This document shows, piece after piece, positions 1-6,675 of a stretch of DNA of 64,000 nucleotides (position 1 is its first letter; the number at the start of each line of letters is the position of its first letter). The stretch is from Desulfurococcales archaeon (GTDB lineage Archaea > Thermoproteota > Thermoprotei_A > Sulfolobales > Desulfurococcaceae), in NCBI GenBank assembly GCA_015520735.1, contig WAPN01000021.1:1-64000 (forward strand). The letters run 5' to 3'. Under the pieces are notes generated by a model that had not been told where the DNA came from, made no database searches, and saw only the letters and a list, made by a program, of their open reading frames with translations. The translations under genes were made by a program, and so were the position numbers.

Positions 1-421
1 CTCTATGACTCCAACGTACTGATAAAGTACCTAGCTGGCGATGAGGAAGCGAGGGCCTTGGTGGAGAGGGTGGTTAGCGATGAGTGGGAAGGGTGCATCA
101 CAGAAACTATCGCCAGTGAGGTCATATACGTCTACCTCAGACTCGCGTTAGGCGTCACCCGCTACAAGCTTAAAGAACTAATTATTAAGCAGGACGAGAA
201 AGTTAAGAGCCTCTTAGAGGAAGATGTGAAGCCTCCTCTCACTCTTTAACATGCTCACGGCGGAGACCAACGTCGAGGAACTCTTAAACCTCATCGAAAG
301 CTATGGATTACTACCTAACGATGCACTATTAGCGATAGCTGCACTCAAACATGGTATAAGCATAATCGCTACTTTTGATGAGGACTTCAAGAGGGTAACA
401 TGGCTCAGAGTTATTCCCTGA
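1..421 (+). pseudogene. VapC-like PIN-domain ribonuclease, frameshifted and cut by the window edge
   Basis: The frame from base 1 encodes the middle of a PIN domain, beginning with the first catalytic aspartate (YDSNVLIKYL) and continuing through a conserved glutamate (TASEVIYVY), then stops at 247-249. A second frame from about 233, with an ATG at 251, gives the missing C-terminal half: LLPNDALLAIAAL and IIATFDEDF supply the remaining acidic residues, ending at 421. Joined, the two halves make one ordinary PIN toxin, so a single-base frameshift near 233-248 has split it. PIN/VapC proteins are ribonucleases of type II toxin-antitoxin pairs; the antitoxin would lie left of the window. A sequencing error or translational slip cannot be excluded. 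Confidence 0.7.
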
Positions 422-559
422 GTTGCTCCCTAATTCCGTAAGGAATTATCAGTCGGGATTATCAAATAGTGAAGACAAAAACAACAAGTTCCTTGTCTGA
501 ACGAGGACCCACAACTCTACCTAGGGAGAAAGGAGAAATTTACATATGAGACACTTGTG

Positions 560-696
560 TGGCGGGCTTATTGGGGCTTGAACCCGGGATCTCCGGCTCA
601 GGAGGCTGGCACTTAATAAGTCATTGTCCCGCAGGTTGATGATGTTCTGGGACAGTTACGGTAGGGATTCATACCCATTATCTAGTACATGGGACA
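560..696 (-). repeat. Decayed tRNA-Arg 3'-half with attachment-arm boxes, copy A
   Basis: Bases 560-612, read on the minus strand, align without gaps to the last 53 bases of the tRNA-Arg(CCG) gene at 4979; I count 42 identities, including the T-loop and the encoded CCA. The 5' half is absent. To the right are TGTCCC at 625-630, its inverse GGGACA at 649-654 (18-base gap) and a second GGGACA at 691-696 (36-base gap). The same boxes and gaps occur in copy B. It is best read as an old attachment site. The rest of 422-887 is AT-rich and I see no gene or other element in it. Confidence 0.65.
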
Positions 697-887
697 ATAA
701 ATATTGTTTAGCACGGTTTTCAAAATCTTAGTGTGGGAAAGTATGTATTACATTAATTAGGAATTAGATTGAAGTAATTTTAGTCTCAGATGATAACAGA
801 GGTAGGAATAACAATTACCCTCATCACGGGTATAGCTAACGATATTTTAACTAGATTTATTAATAGTTTATGTAGTGGGGTAGGATC

Positions 888-1148
888 TTGGAACCTATTG
901 TACGTGAGAGCTTGGAGATAATGCTGAGAAGGATTAATAGAGAGGCTGCAGTAGTCGAGGCTAGGCTTCAGAGAATAGCTGCAAGGCTAGGCGTCGGGAA
1001 CTGGAAGGAGCTAGAGAAACTTCTCACTAGTAGAGGCATTGATAACCCGGAGGTAGACCTTCTCTGGCCAGAATACCTTTACCTGAAGAGAAGACTTAGA
1101 GAGCTGGAGGAGAGGAAGAAGCGTATACTGGCAATGCTTAAGGGATAA
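888..1148 (+). CDS. Small helical protein, probable antitoxin partner of the TumE-like gene
   Basis: An 86-residue protein with a TTG start, almost entirely charged helix: N-terminal RESLEIMLRRINREAAVVEARL and a C-terminal coiled-coil-like run rich in Arg, Glu and Leu (residues 60-85). I do not recognise the family from sequence alone. It ends six bases before the TumE/DUF6516-like gene in the same direction, so the two are surely co-transcribed. In TumE-type toxin-antitoxin loci the partner is a small protein of this kind, which is why I suggest antitoxin. It lies in the accessory segment between tRNA-Arg remnants A and B, which fits a plasmid or element stability module. Confidence 0.55.
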   Translation: MEPIVRESLEIMLRRINREAAVVEARLQRIAARLGVGNWKELEKLLTSRGIDNPEVDLLWPEYLYLKRRLRELEERKKRILAMLKG

Positions 1149-1154
1149 AGAGGA

Positions 1155-1529
1155 TTGACGAGGCTACGCCACATACTCAACTTGATCAATAGGCTTCTAG
1201 GCGAGTACGATCCTGTAGTCAGAGTTATCGAGCACTATGTCATGGATGAAGAAAACATAGAGTACTTAAACGTAAGGATAAGCATTCCTCACGCTAACGC
1301 GGTAGTGGTGACACGCGAGTACTGGCAAGGAAATAATCTCGTAGCCTATGGTTACTACCTGAGAGCTTATGACTATGAGGAATGGTGGGATAATCGACCA
1401 CATCACCCAGAAATCCAAACACATCCGCACCACAGACACCTAGGAGGAGAAGTATATCCCCTACAAGACTCATCACTAGAGAAATTCTTAGATACTGTTA
1501 GACAGCTTCTCCATAAGCACTTTGCTTAA
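1155..1529 (+). CDS. TumE/DUF6516-like toxin family protein
   Basis: A 124-residue protein with a TTG start. Its hallmark is a central WWDNRPHHPEI stretch followed by HPHHRH (about residues 77-94), matching the Trp-Asp-Asn-x-x-His-His-Pro-Glu-Ile and Phe/His-Pro-His-His-x-His pattern I associate with the TumE (DUF6516) family, described as the toxic half of toxin-antitoxin loci. The first half is mixed strand and helix, with residues 39-70 predicted as beta strands. It follows the 86-residue helical protein by six bases and sits between two tRNA-Arg fragments, as expected for a mobile-element maintenance pair. Family assignment is from memory of the motif; toxicity is inferred. Confidence 0.6.
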   Translation: MTRLRHILNLINRLLGEYDPVVRVIEHYVMDEENIEYLNVRISIPHANAVVVTREYWQGNNLVAYGYYLRAYDYEEWWDNRPHHPEIQTHPHHRHLGGEVYPLQDSSLEKFLDTVRQLLHKHFA

Positions 1530-1579
1530 AACTACTTATCCATATCCCATCCTGAAACAAACAATAATAGAATACACTA

Positions 1580-1713
1580 TGGCGGACCCCGGGGATTTGA
1601 ACCCGAGACCACTGGCTCCGAATGTGGCTCTTAAATATTTTTGTCCCAAGGATTAATGATGATTTGGGACAGTCACGGTAAGAATCTGTATCCATTATCT
1701 AGTATATGGGACA
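1580..1713 (-). repeat. Decayed tRNA-Arg 3'-half with attachment-arm boxes, copy B
   Basis: Bases 1580-1630 (minus strand) keep the T-loop TTCAAAT, the CCA end and the anticodon-region CGGAGCC of tRNA-Arg(CCG), with two bases missing relative to the gene and a disrupted T-stem. To the right are TGTCCC at 1642-1647, GGGACA at 1666-1671 (18-base gap) and GGGACA at 1708-1713 (36-base gap), exactly the spacing of copy A. The 36-base stretch shares CATTATCTAGTA with copy A. This is a duplicated attachment site. The rest of 1530-1825 has no gene that I can see. Confidence 0.65.
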
Positions 1714-1825
1714 GTTTGGCTTAGAGATTTGCTATTATTAAAGTCTTGCCTATCGTGAAATGGCTAGGATTGATTAGTAGTTTCTACAGGCATAGTATTC
1801 CGTAGAGGGAATTTGGGTTGCTAGT

Positions 1826-1983
1826 ATGGGTGTTAAGCGGGTTGTCATTGAGGTTCCAGAGGGTCCTACGATTCCCCAAGCGAACTTGAAGAGAGGCTTC
1901 ACGTAGAACTAGCATTGAGGCTACCTGAGAAGGGTGGAGCAGATCTAGGGCGGATCCGTAAGATAGTAGAGCTATTTAAATAG
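1826..1983 (+). pseudogene. Remnant of a UPF0175/VapB-like antitoxin
   Basis: From ATG 1826 the reading frame gives MGVKRVVIEVPEG, a typical N-terminal strand of small crenarchaeal UPF0175-type antitoxins, then stops after 26 codons at 1904-1906. A second frame over about 1881-1983 gives ELEERLHVELALRLPEKG and then ADLGRIRKIVELFK before a stop, which resembles the following helical part of the same family. The two pieces are out of frame and shorter than a complete antitoxin, so the gene is broken. Only a remnant call is justified; no linked toxin is visible next to it. Confidence 0.45.
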
Positions 1984-2005
1984 TATTTTCTAGAAGTAAC
2001 GAAAT

Positions 2006-2017
2006 CATTATATATGG
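2006..2017 (+). promoter_or_regulatory. TATA-type promoter of the ArsR/permease operon
   Basis: CATTATATATGG lies about 50 bases before the GTG start of the regulator gene at 2065, the right distance for an archaeal TATA box with a start site near 2040. No clear BRE or operator palindrome can be picked out in this AT-rich stretch. Confidence 0.4.
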
Positions 2018-2064
2018 CTATAATATTTTAGAATTTAGCTGGAATATTATGGTGGTGTACTGGA

Positions 2065-2415
2065 GTGTCTAAAGATCCTACATGTAGGGACATGTGCTGT
2101 AAACCGCCAAAAGATGTTCATCCAAAGTGGCTTAAGCTTCGTAATATCGTTAGGGCACTTCGTTTTCGAATTAGATGGTTAATAATCGAGTATATTGGTG
2201 AAAGTAGTAGGAGTACGAAAGAAATCTATAATTATCTGATTGAAAAAGGTGAGAAGATAACTATGTCTGGATTATATTATCATCTCTCTGAACTCAAGAA
2301 TGCGGGTATCATAGAAGTTGCTGGATATAAGGAGGAAGGGGGCGGTGCACCAGAGAAAATATGGAAACTAAAGACTAAGAGAATCGTAATCGATCTAGTA
2401 GAAGGGTGTAGCTAA
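2065..2415 (+). CDS. ArsR-type winged-helix regulator with N-terminal cysteines
   Basis: A 116-residue protein starting at GTG. A CRDMCC cluster at residues 8-13 is followed by a winged helix: RFRIRWLIIEYI (helix 1), STKEIYNYL (helix 2), MSGLYYHLSELKNAGIIEV (recognition helix, 72-90) and a wing with GGGAPEKIWKL. A last cysteine is at residue 115. Regulators of the ArsR group repress metal or metalloid efflux genes and sense ligand through clustered cysteines, so the N-terminal cluster is the likely sensor. It ends one base before a permease gene and heads a four-gene operon. The segment is richer in A+T than the flanking core genes, which agrees with acquisition. Confidence 0.7.
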   Translation: MSKDPTCRDMCCKPPKDVHPKWLKLRNIVRALRFRIRWLIIEYIGESSRSTKEIYNYLIEKGEKITMSGLYYHLSELKNAGIIEVAGYKEEGGGAPEKIWKLKTKRIVIDLVEGCS

Positions 2416-2416
2416 A

Positions 2417-2899
2417 ATGAATATTACTGCAATCATTATTAATGCAATAGCCATTATAGGTCTTTTAGCATCCTTCATTAAGGATAAAAAGAAAACAAAG
2501 AAATCGCTCAAAGTAGCTAGTAAAATGTTTATCGGAATGCTCCCCACAGTCCTCATAATTATAGTCATTATAGGTCTAATTAATGGATTTGTAAGTCCGG
2601 ATCAAATATCTGCGTTTATAGGTAAACAATCTGGAATCATCGGTGTAATAATTATCGGTTTAGTGGGTGCAGTAATGCATATTCCATCTATAATATCATT
2701 TCCTCTAGCAGCTTCCCTTCTTGAGAAGGGTGCATCAATTAGTGCAGTTGCTGCTTTTATTACTACATTAACGATGATTGGGACTATTACATTACCTTTA
2801 GAGATAAAGATACTTGGAAAGAAAATAGCTCTTCTTAGAAACGGAATAAGCTTCATCATTGCGATAATTATTGCATTGATCATGGGGGCTATATTATGA
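2417..2899 (+). CDS. ArsP/DUF318-type permease, N-terminal half protein
   Basis: A 160-residue membrane protein with about five hydrophobic segments (residues 1-20, 37-60, 70-90, 105-125, 138-160). The GLVGAVMHIPSIISFPLAASLLEKGAS stretch matches the core of the ArsP_1/DUF318 permease family, whose full-length members contain two such repeats. Here it is encoded as a half-size protein followed, with an ATGA overlap, by a second half-size protein carrying the equivalent motif, so the two probably form one heterodimeric transporter. Placed directly behind an ArsR-type regulator, it is likely an export system for an organoarsenical or another metal(loid). The substrate is not shown by the sequence. 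Confidence 0.6.
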   Translation: MNITAIIINAIAIIGLLASFIKDKKKTKKSLKVASKMFIGMLPTVLIIIVIIGLINGFVSPDQISAFIGKQSGIIGVIIIGLVGAVMHIPSIISFPLAASLLEKGASISAVAAFITTLTMIGTITLPLEIKILGKKIALLRNGISFIIAIIIALIMGAIL

Positions 2900-3459
2900 G
2901 AAATGATCTAAAATTTAGAAAAGAAGATAAGAAATCAAAAATACGGATTTGGATATTATTAGGAGCAACTCTGGCTATAGCCGCACTGCTACTATTATCT
3001 TTCCCAGAAGAAAGAAGAGCAGTAATCAATACCATATGGAACTATTTTACTGAAATGATGCTCATTCTTCCCGCAGTTATGATTCTACTAGGTTTACTTG
3101 AAGTATGGGTACCAAGAGATATCGTAGTTAGATATCTTGGAGAGTCCTCAGGAGTAAAGGGTGTTTTCCTTGCAATAGTTTTAGGTGCATTACCTTCCGG
3201 CCCTCTATACGTAGCTTTTCCAATAGCCGCTTCACTGCTCAATAAGGGTGCGAGGGTATCCAACATAATAGTTTTTCTTTCTGCATGGGCATGCATAAAA
3301 ATGCCGCAGGAGATGGTGGAGCTTCAGTTTCTTGGGCTTCGCTTCATGGTAACAAGGCTTCTCCTAACAATAGTATTTGTAATCATTATGGGGTTCCTTA
3401 TAGAGCAGATAATAAAATGGGGCAATAACAAAAGGGGTGTAAGTAATGCGGCTTATTAA
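2896..3459 (+). CDS. ArsP/DUF318-type permease, second half protein
   Basis: A 187-residue membrane protein that starts inside the stop of the previous gene (ATGA). After a charged cytoplasmic N-terminus there are about five hydrophobic segments. GALPSGPLYVAFPIAASLLNKGA at roughly residues 96-118 is the counterpart of the IPSIISFPLAASLLEKGA motif of its partner, and a WACIKMPQE stretch follows with a cysteine in the membrane. The repeated motif in two neighbouring genes indicates a split two-repeat permease. The C-terminus overlaps the next small gene by 14 bases. Confidence 0.6.
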   Translation: MRNDLKFRKEDKKSKIRIWILLGATLAIAALLLLSFPEERRAVINTIWNYFTEMMLILPAVMILLGLLEVWVPRDIVVRYLGESSGVKGVFLAIVLGALPSGPLYVAFPIAASLLNKGARVSNIIVFLSAWACIKMPQEMVELQFLGLRFMVTRLLLTIVFVIIMGFLIEQIIKWGNNKRGVSNAAY

Positions 3460-3694
3460 TCGTATATTAGCAATTGCTCAAATTACAACGTTTGCTATTA
3501 CCGCAATTACATCAATTCCACTATTTATATCCTATTTAAGGAATACTAGTCCCATGAATCCTATCTTTATCCACTTACATTCTTGGCTCGGACTTGCTTT
3601 CATAACGATAGCAACTCTTAAAATCATTGAGAGAAAGAATGTAATACTAAGTCAACTAGGATTAAAGCCGGGTAAAAGTAAGAAGAATTCCTAA
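3446..3694 (+). CDS. Small two-helix membrane protein of the ArsR/permease operon
   Basis: An 82-residue protein with two transmembrane helices (residues about 5-29 and 45-60) separated by a loop, and a basic tail ending KPGKSKKNS. HLHSWLGLAF in the second helix carries two histidines in an arrangement reminiscent of small DUF4405-like membrane proteins. It overlaps the preceding permease gene by 14 bases, so it belongs to the same operon and may be an accessory subunit. I cannot assign a function. Confidence 0.5.
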   Translation: MRLINRILAIAQITTFAITAITSIPLFISYLRNTSPMNPIFIHLHSWLGLAFITIATLKIIERKNVILSQLGLKPGKSKKNS

Positions 3695-3969
3695 TGTATT
3701 GCTTTACTAAGGATTACTTATCATAAAGTTCTATTATTAATATCTTTCACAAAAACAATAACCCTTGGACACGCGATATCTGAGGATTCGACTTAGTTAC
3801 GTGGTTTAGGTTAAGTCGTCAGCGAAAAAGGCAAACATATTCGTCTCCTTTGGGTATAGCAAATTGCATGAAGATCCAACTACAAGAAATAGCCGGGTAT
3901 ATAGAAGACTTACCGAGACAAGGTTGTATCAATAGATTATGATAAATAGCCGAAAGAACCATATATTTG

Positions 3970-4064
3970 TGGCAGGCCTCTGGGGACTCCGGACCAGGGT
4001 CATTGGCTCCAGAGGCCTGTGCAAAATAAACCAATGTTGCACAAGTTCATGACGAAATGCGACA
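3970..4064 (-). repeat. Strongly decayed tRNA-Arg 3'-half with attachment-arm boxes, copy C
   Basis: Bases 3970-4023 (minus strand) align without gaps to the last 54 bases of tRNA-Arg(CCG), with 33 matches by my count; the anticodon-region GGAGCC and the GCCA end are best kept. To the right are TGTTGC at 4035-4040 and GCGACA at 4059-4064, an inverted pair separated by 18 bases as in copies A and B but with a different hexamer. The remainder of 3695-4173 shows no gene; I see only short AT-rich stretches. Confidence 0.5.
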
Positions 4065-4173
4065 CGCACTCCAGCATGATAATTCATTGCGATTATCAGT
4101 ATAGATGATATCGTAACGCTCGGGAGTAAAAAGGCTTAGAGCCCCTCGGACAACAATATACTAGTGGGGATAA

Positions 4174-4380
4174 TTGTTGTCTAAAGTGATAAGGGCCAGG
4201 TATGAGAAAGGAGTATTAAAGCCTCTCGAGCCTCTAAGGCTCGAGGAAGGCGAGGAAGTTAGGATCCAAGTACTACCTGAGGAGTTCCCGGAGCTGGTGG
4301 ATAAGGTGAGCATAGAGGCTAGCGGGGACGTCGATAAGACACTTAGAGAGGCCCGCGAGCGTTGGAAGAAGTGGTATTAG
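4174..4380 (+). CDS. VapB-type antitoxin of the AF2212/DUF104 family
   Basis: A 68-residue protein with a TTG start. The N-terminus KVIRARYEKGVLKPLEPLRLEEGEEV is the diagnostic DUF104 beta-barrel-like strand pattern (K-x-I-x-A-x-Y-x-x-G-x-L-K-P-L), used for DNA binding and dimerisation. The C-terminal helix (residues 48-68, ending RERWKKWY) would occupy the toxin. It overlaps the following PIN-domain gene by 19 bases, the usual vapBC layout. The pair lies in the segment between tRNA-Arg remnant C and the intact tRNA, so it looks like element cargo. Confidence 0.75.
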   Translation: MLSKVIRARYEKGVLKPLEPLRLEEGEEVRIQVLPEEFPELVDKVSIEASGDVDKTLREARERWKKWY

Positions 4381-4844
4381 ACTCAAGTGTTATAGTCAAA
4401 AGCATCCTGAAGCCAGGCCGATGGCTATCCGAGGAACTCTATAGACGAGAGCTGGAAACCCTTCATAAGGCGAGAACCCTTGTGAAGACACTCAGATCAA
4501 GTAATACTGTCGTCCTTATCCCCTATCCAGTAATAGTAGAGGTCGCTGCAGTCATATCAAGATTCGCAGGCAGGGAACTAGCTGAGAAAGTAGTTGAATC
4601 ACTCAAAACAACAAGGAATTACACTATAGTACACGAGGAAGAGTACAGAGATGAAGCATTGAAAGTCGCCCTACGAACGGGCTCTTCAGGCTTCGACGCC
4701 TACATCATAGCCCTAGCCTGGGACCGTGACGCACTCCTCTTTACAGACGATGAATCTATGAGCAAGCATGCAGAAACACTAGGAGTTAAAGTAGTCCTAC
4801 TACGCAACACAGACGTTGAAAACATAATGAAACAACTCCATTAA
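4362..4844 (+). CDS. VapC-type PIN-domain ribonuclease toxin
   Basis: A 160-residue protein with a TTG start overlapping its antitoxin. The four PIN acidic positions are visible: Asp in VLDSSVIVK (residue 7), Glu in VIVEVAAV (about 60), Asp in SGFDAYIIAL (about 115) and the DDE cluster in LLFTDDESM (about 133). These bind Mg2+ or Mn2+ for single-strand RNA cleavage in this family. All are intact, so the enzyme is probably active, unlike the broken vapC at the window's left edge. The target RNA is unknown. Confidence 0.75.
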   Translation: MEEVVLDSSVIVKSILKPGRWLSEELYRRELETLHKARTLVKTLRSSNTVVLIPYPVIVEVAAVISRFAGRELAEKVVESLKTTRNYTIVHEEEYRDEALKVALRTGSSGFDAYIIALAWDRDALLFTDDESMSKHAETLGVKVVLLRNTDVENIMKQLH

Positions 4845-4978
4845 ATAAGTGAATTAGTATATTACTCTTATTATGCAAACACGATATCATCAAGCCCGAG
4901 TCATGTATCGGCCGTGTTTTGCAGTCTCAGCTCCTCATATATTCCAAGTCCAGGTTTATGATGGCTTGGAGCTGTTTA

Positions 4979-5056
4979 TGGCGGGCCCGCCGGGATTTGA
5001 ACCCGGGACCTCCGGCTCCGGAGGCCGGCGCCCTATCCAGGCTAGGCTACGGGCCC
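4979..5056 (-). tRNA. tRNA-Arg (anticodon CCG)
   Basis: Read on the minus strand, this folds into a complete cloverleaf: acceptor GGGCCCG with CGGGCCC, D-stem GCCT/GGGC, anticodon stem CCGGC/GCCGG with loop CTCCGGA (anticodon CCG), T-stem CCGGG/CCCGG with loop TTCAAAT, discriminator G and an encoded CCA. No intron is visible. It lies 38 bases behind metG on the same strand and may share its transcript. Its 3' half is the core sequence reused in the three remnants to the left, which marks it as the integration target. Confidence 0.95.
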
Positions 5057-5094
5057 TCCTAAGATGTGGTTTCTGTTTAGGGGAAATATTTTGT

Positions 5095-6594
5095 TTAGGT
5101 CTTTATTTTCTTGAAGAGTATTGGGGCTTGTTTTACCTCGTATTTGTTCTGTGTTGTCGGTGGTTCTTGGTATGGGTTTGTTATTTTGAAGCCTAGTGCT
5201 TCTGCTGTTTTCTCCGCCGCTCTGGGTATGACGGGGTAGAGCATTGTCGTTGAGTATTTTATTGTTTCTAGTAGGGTGTAGAGTTCTTTTGTCGGGTCTT
5301 GTTTTTCCCATGGGCGTTTCTCGTTTATGTAAGCGTTTGCCCGGCGTAGGAGATCCATTACTGTTGTCAGTGCTCTCGATACATCGTAGTTGTCCATTGC
5401 TTGCCTATAGTTTTCAAGGGTTTCTTTCAGCGTTTTCTCTAGTTCTTCATCGTTTTCTCCCGCCTCCACTGTTCCCCCGAGCTTTTTCTTGACTAGTACG
5501 CCTACGCGTCTAACGAGGTTGCCGTAGGTGTCGGCTAGTTCGCTATTGTATATTGAGTCGAAGAGCTCCGTGGTCACCTCTATGTCTTTCGCCATGTTGA
5601 ACAGCCTCATCAATATGTATCTGACGCCATTGCTGTCCTTATACCTGTCAAGGAGGTCCTCGATCGCTATCACGTTCCCAGCGCTCTTACCGATCTTGAG
5701 GCCACGGTTTATGAGGAATGCATGGACTAGGAGCTTCTTTGGCAGGGGGATGTCTAGGGCTTTTAGTACTGAGAACCATATGGCTGTGTGGAACCATAGT
5801 ATGTCTTTGCCTATAACATGGTGTACCATTGGCCAGTACTTGTTGAAGCGCTCCATGTCCTTGGGGAACCCTATTCCGCTCAGATAGTTCAGGAGGGCGT
5901 CGAACCACACATAGACCGTGTAGTTTGGATCGAACGGGACCTCTATCCCCCACCATACACGCTCCTTAGGCCTAGCAATGCTTACGTCGCGGAGGCCCTC
6001 CTTCTCTATTTTTCCAAGAATCTCCTGGGCGTAGCTCTCAGGATAGACCACATGCCTGTTCCTGAGCACGTCCTTCATGAAGTCCTCGAACTCGCTGAGC
6101 TTGAAGTAATAGGTATCCTCCTCCAGCCACTCTAGGGGTTTACGATGTATTGGGCAGTAGGGCCTGCCGTCGATCTCTATGTATTCGCCGGGGCTATAGA
6201 ATTTCTCGCAGTTAACACAGTACCAGCCAGCATAGCTTGCCTTATAAATGAGGCCTTCTTGGTATAGCTTGTTCATAGCATATTTTACGACGCGTTCATG
6301 ATAATCATGGGTCGTGCGTATGAAGTGATCATAGCTTATATCAAGGAGGCCCCAGTACCACTTGTATTTTTCCGCCATCTTATCGACAAGCTCCTTAGGA
6401 CTAATACCCATCTTCTCCGCGGCCCTCTGAAGCTTAAGGCCATGCTCATCTGTACCCGTCATGAAGAAGACATCATCACCTATGAGGCGGTGATAACGTG
6501 CAATGGTGTCAGCGAACACTGTCGTGTAAGCATGACCTATATGTGGTGGAGCGTTGGGATAGTATATCGGTGTCGTGATATAAAATGGGCTCAT
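5095..6594 (-). CDS. metG: Methionyl-tRNA synthetase, bacterial-type short form
   Basis: Charges tRNA-Met with methionine in the cytoplasm. Class I signatures: PHIGHAYTT near residues 17-25, KIGKS in place of KMSKS near 300-304, and VYVWFDALLNYLSG. One zinc knuckle is visible (CVNC followed by CPIH). At 499 residues it is short, with an anticodon-binding helical domain but no C-terminal tRNA-binding domain. The overall match (MSPFYITTPIYY start, WWGIEVPFDPNYTVYVWFDALLNY) is closer to Thermus-type bacterial MetRS than to what I know of archaeal enzymes. The ATG at 6594 is chosen because GGTG sits five bases upstream; a TTG at 6606 is also in frame. Confidence 0.9.
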   Translation of the reverse strand: MSPFYITTPIYYPNAPPHIGHAYTTVFADTIARYHRLIGDDVFFMTGTDEHGLKLQRAAEKMGISPKELVDKMAEKYKWYWGLLDISYDHFIRTTHDYHERVVKYAMNKLYQEGLIYKASYAGWYCVNCEKFYSPGEYIEIDGRPYCPIHRKPLEWLEEDTYYFKLSEFEDFMKDVLRNRHVVYPESYAQEILGKIEKEGLRDVSIARPKERVWWGIEVPFDPNYTVYVWFDALLNYLSGIGFPKDMERFNKYWPMVHHVIGKDILWFHTAIWFSVLKALDIPLPKKLLVHAFLINRGLKIGKSAGNVIAIEDLLDRYKDSNGVRYILMRLFNMAKDIEVTTELFDSIYNSELADTYGNLVRRVGVLVKKKLGGTVEAGENDEELEKTLKETLENYRQAMDNYDVSRALTTVMDLLRRANAYINEKRPWEKQDPTKELYTLLETIKYSTTMLYPVIPRAAEKTAEALGFKITNPYQEPPTTQNKYEVKQAPILFKKIKT

Positions 6595-6675
6595 AATACC
6601 ACCCAATGAAGTAATTCCTTTAATTAATGGAGAATAGGGGTTATAGAAAAAATATTGTTTTCCCCAGGAGAAAAA

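Larger units (their letters stand above)
560..5056. mobile_element. Stacked integration region (accretion array) at tRNA-Arg(CCG)
   Basis: The intact tRNA-Arg gene (4979-5056, minus) is followed on its 3' side by three same-orientation copies of its 3' half at 3970, 1580 and 560. Each copy has similarly spaced hexamer boxes on its right side. This is the arrangement left when elements integrate one after another at the 3' half of a tRNA gene and rebuild the gene each time. The segments contain only small accessory genes: a TumE-like pair (888-1529), an ArsR/split permease operon (2065-3694) and a VapBC-like pair (4174-4844). No integrase gene remains, so mobility is inferred from the tRNA fragments, not from enzymes. 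Confidence 0.65.

Noticed and set aside
560-612. Copy A as a functional tRNA gene
   Set aside because: It has no 5' half or D-arm, and acceptor and T-stem pairings are broken.
625-1713. Repeated TGTCCC/GGGACA boxes as a CRISPR array or transposon ends
   Set aside because: Only three boxes per site with gaps of 18 and 36 bases, no regular repeat-spacer pattern, and they always accompany a tRNA-Arg fragment. Attachment arms explain them better.
2065-3694. Copper or zinc efflux P-type ATPase system
   Set aside because: The cysteine-bearing regulator fits many metals, but the membrane genes are ArsP/DUF318-like and show no ATPase motifs.
4873-5196. Open frame across the tRNA-Arg gene on the plus strand
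   Set aside because: It runs through the cloverleaf antisense and into the end of metG; composition and position show it is a by-product of the tRNA and gene.
5244-6609. Several plus-strand open frames opposite metG
   Set aside because: They are complementary-strand shadows of a gene with strong class I synthetase motifs, without ribosome sites or recognisable families.
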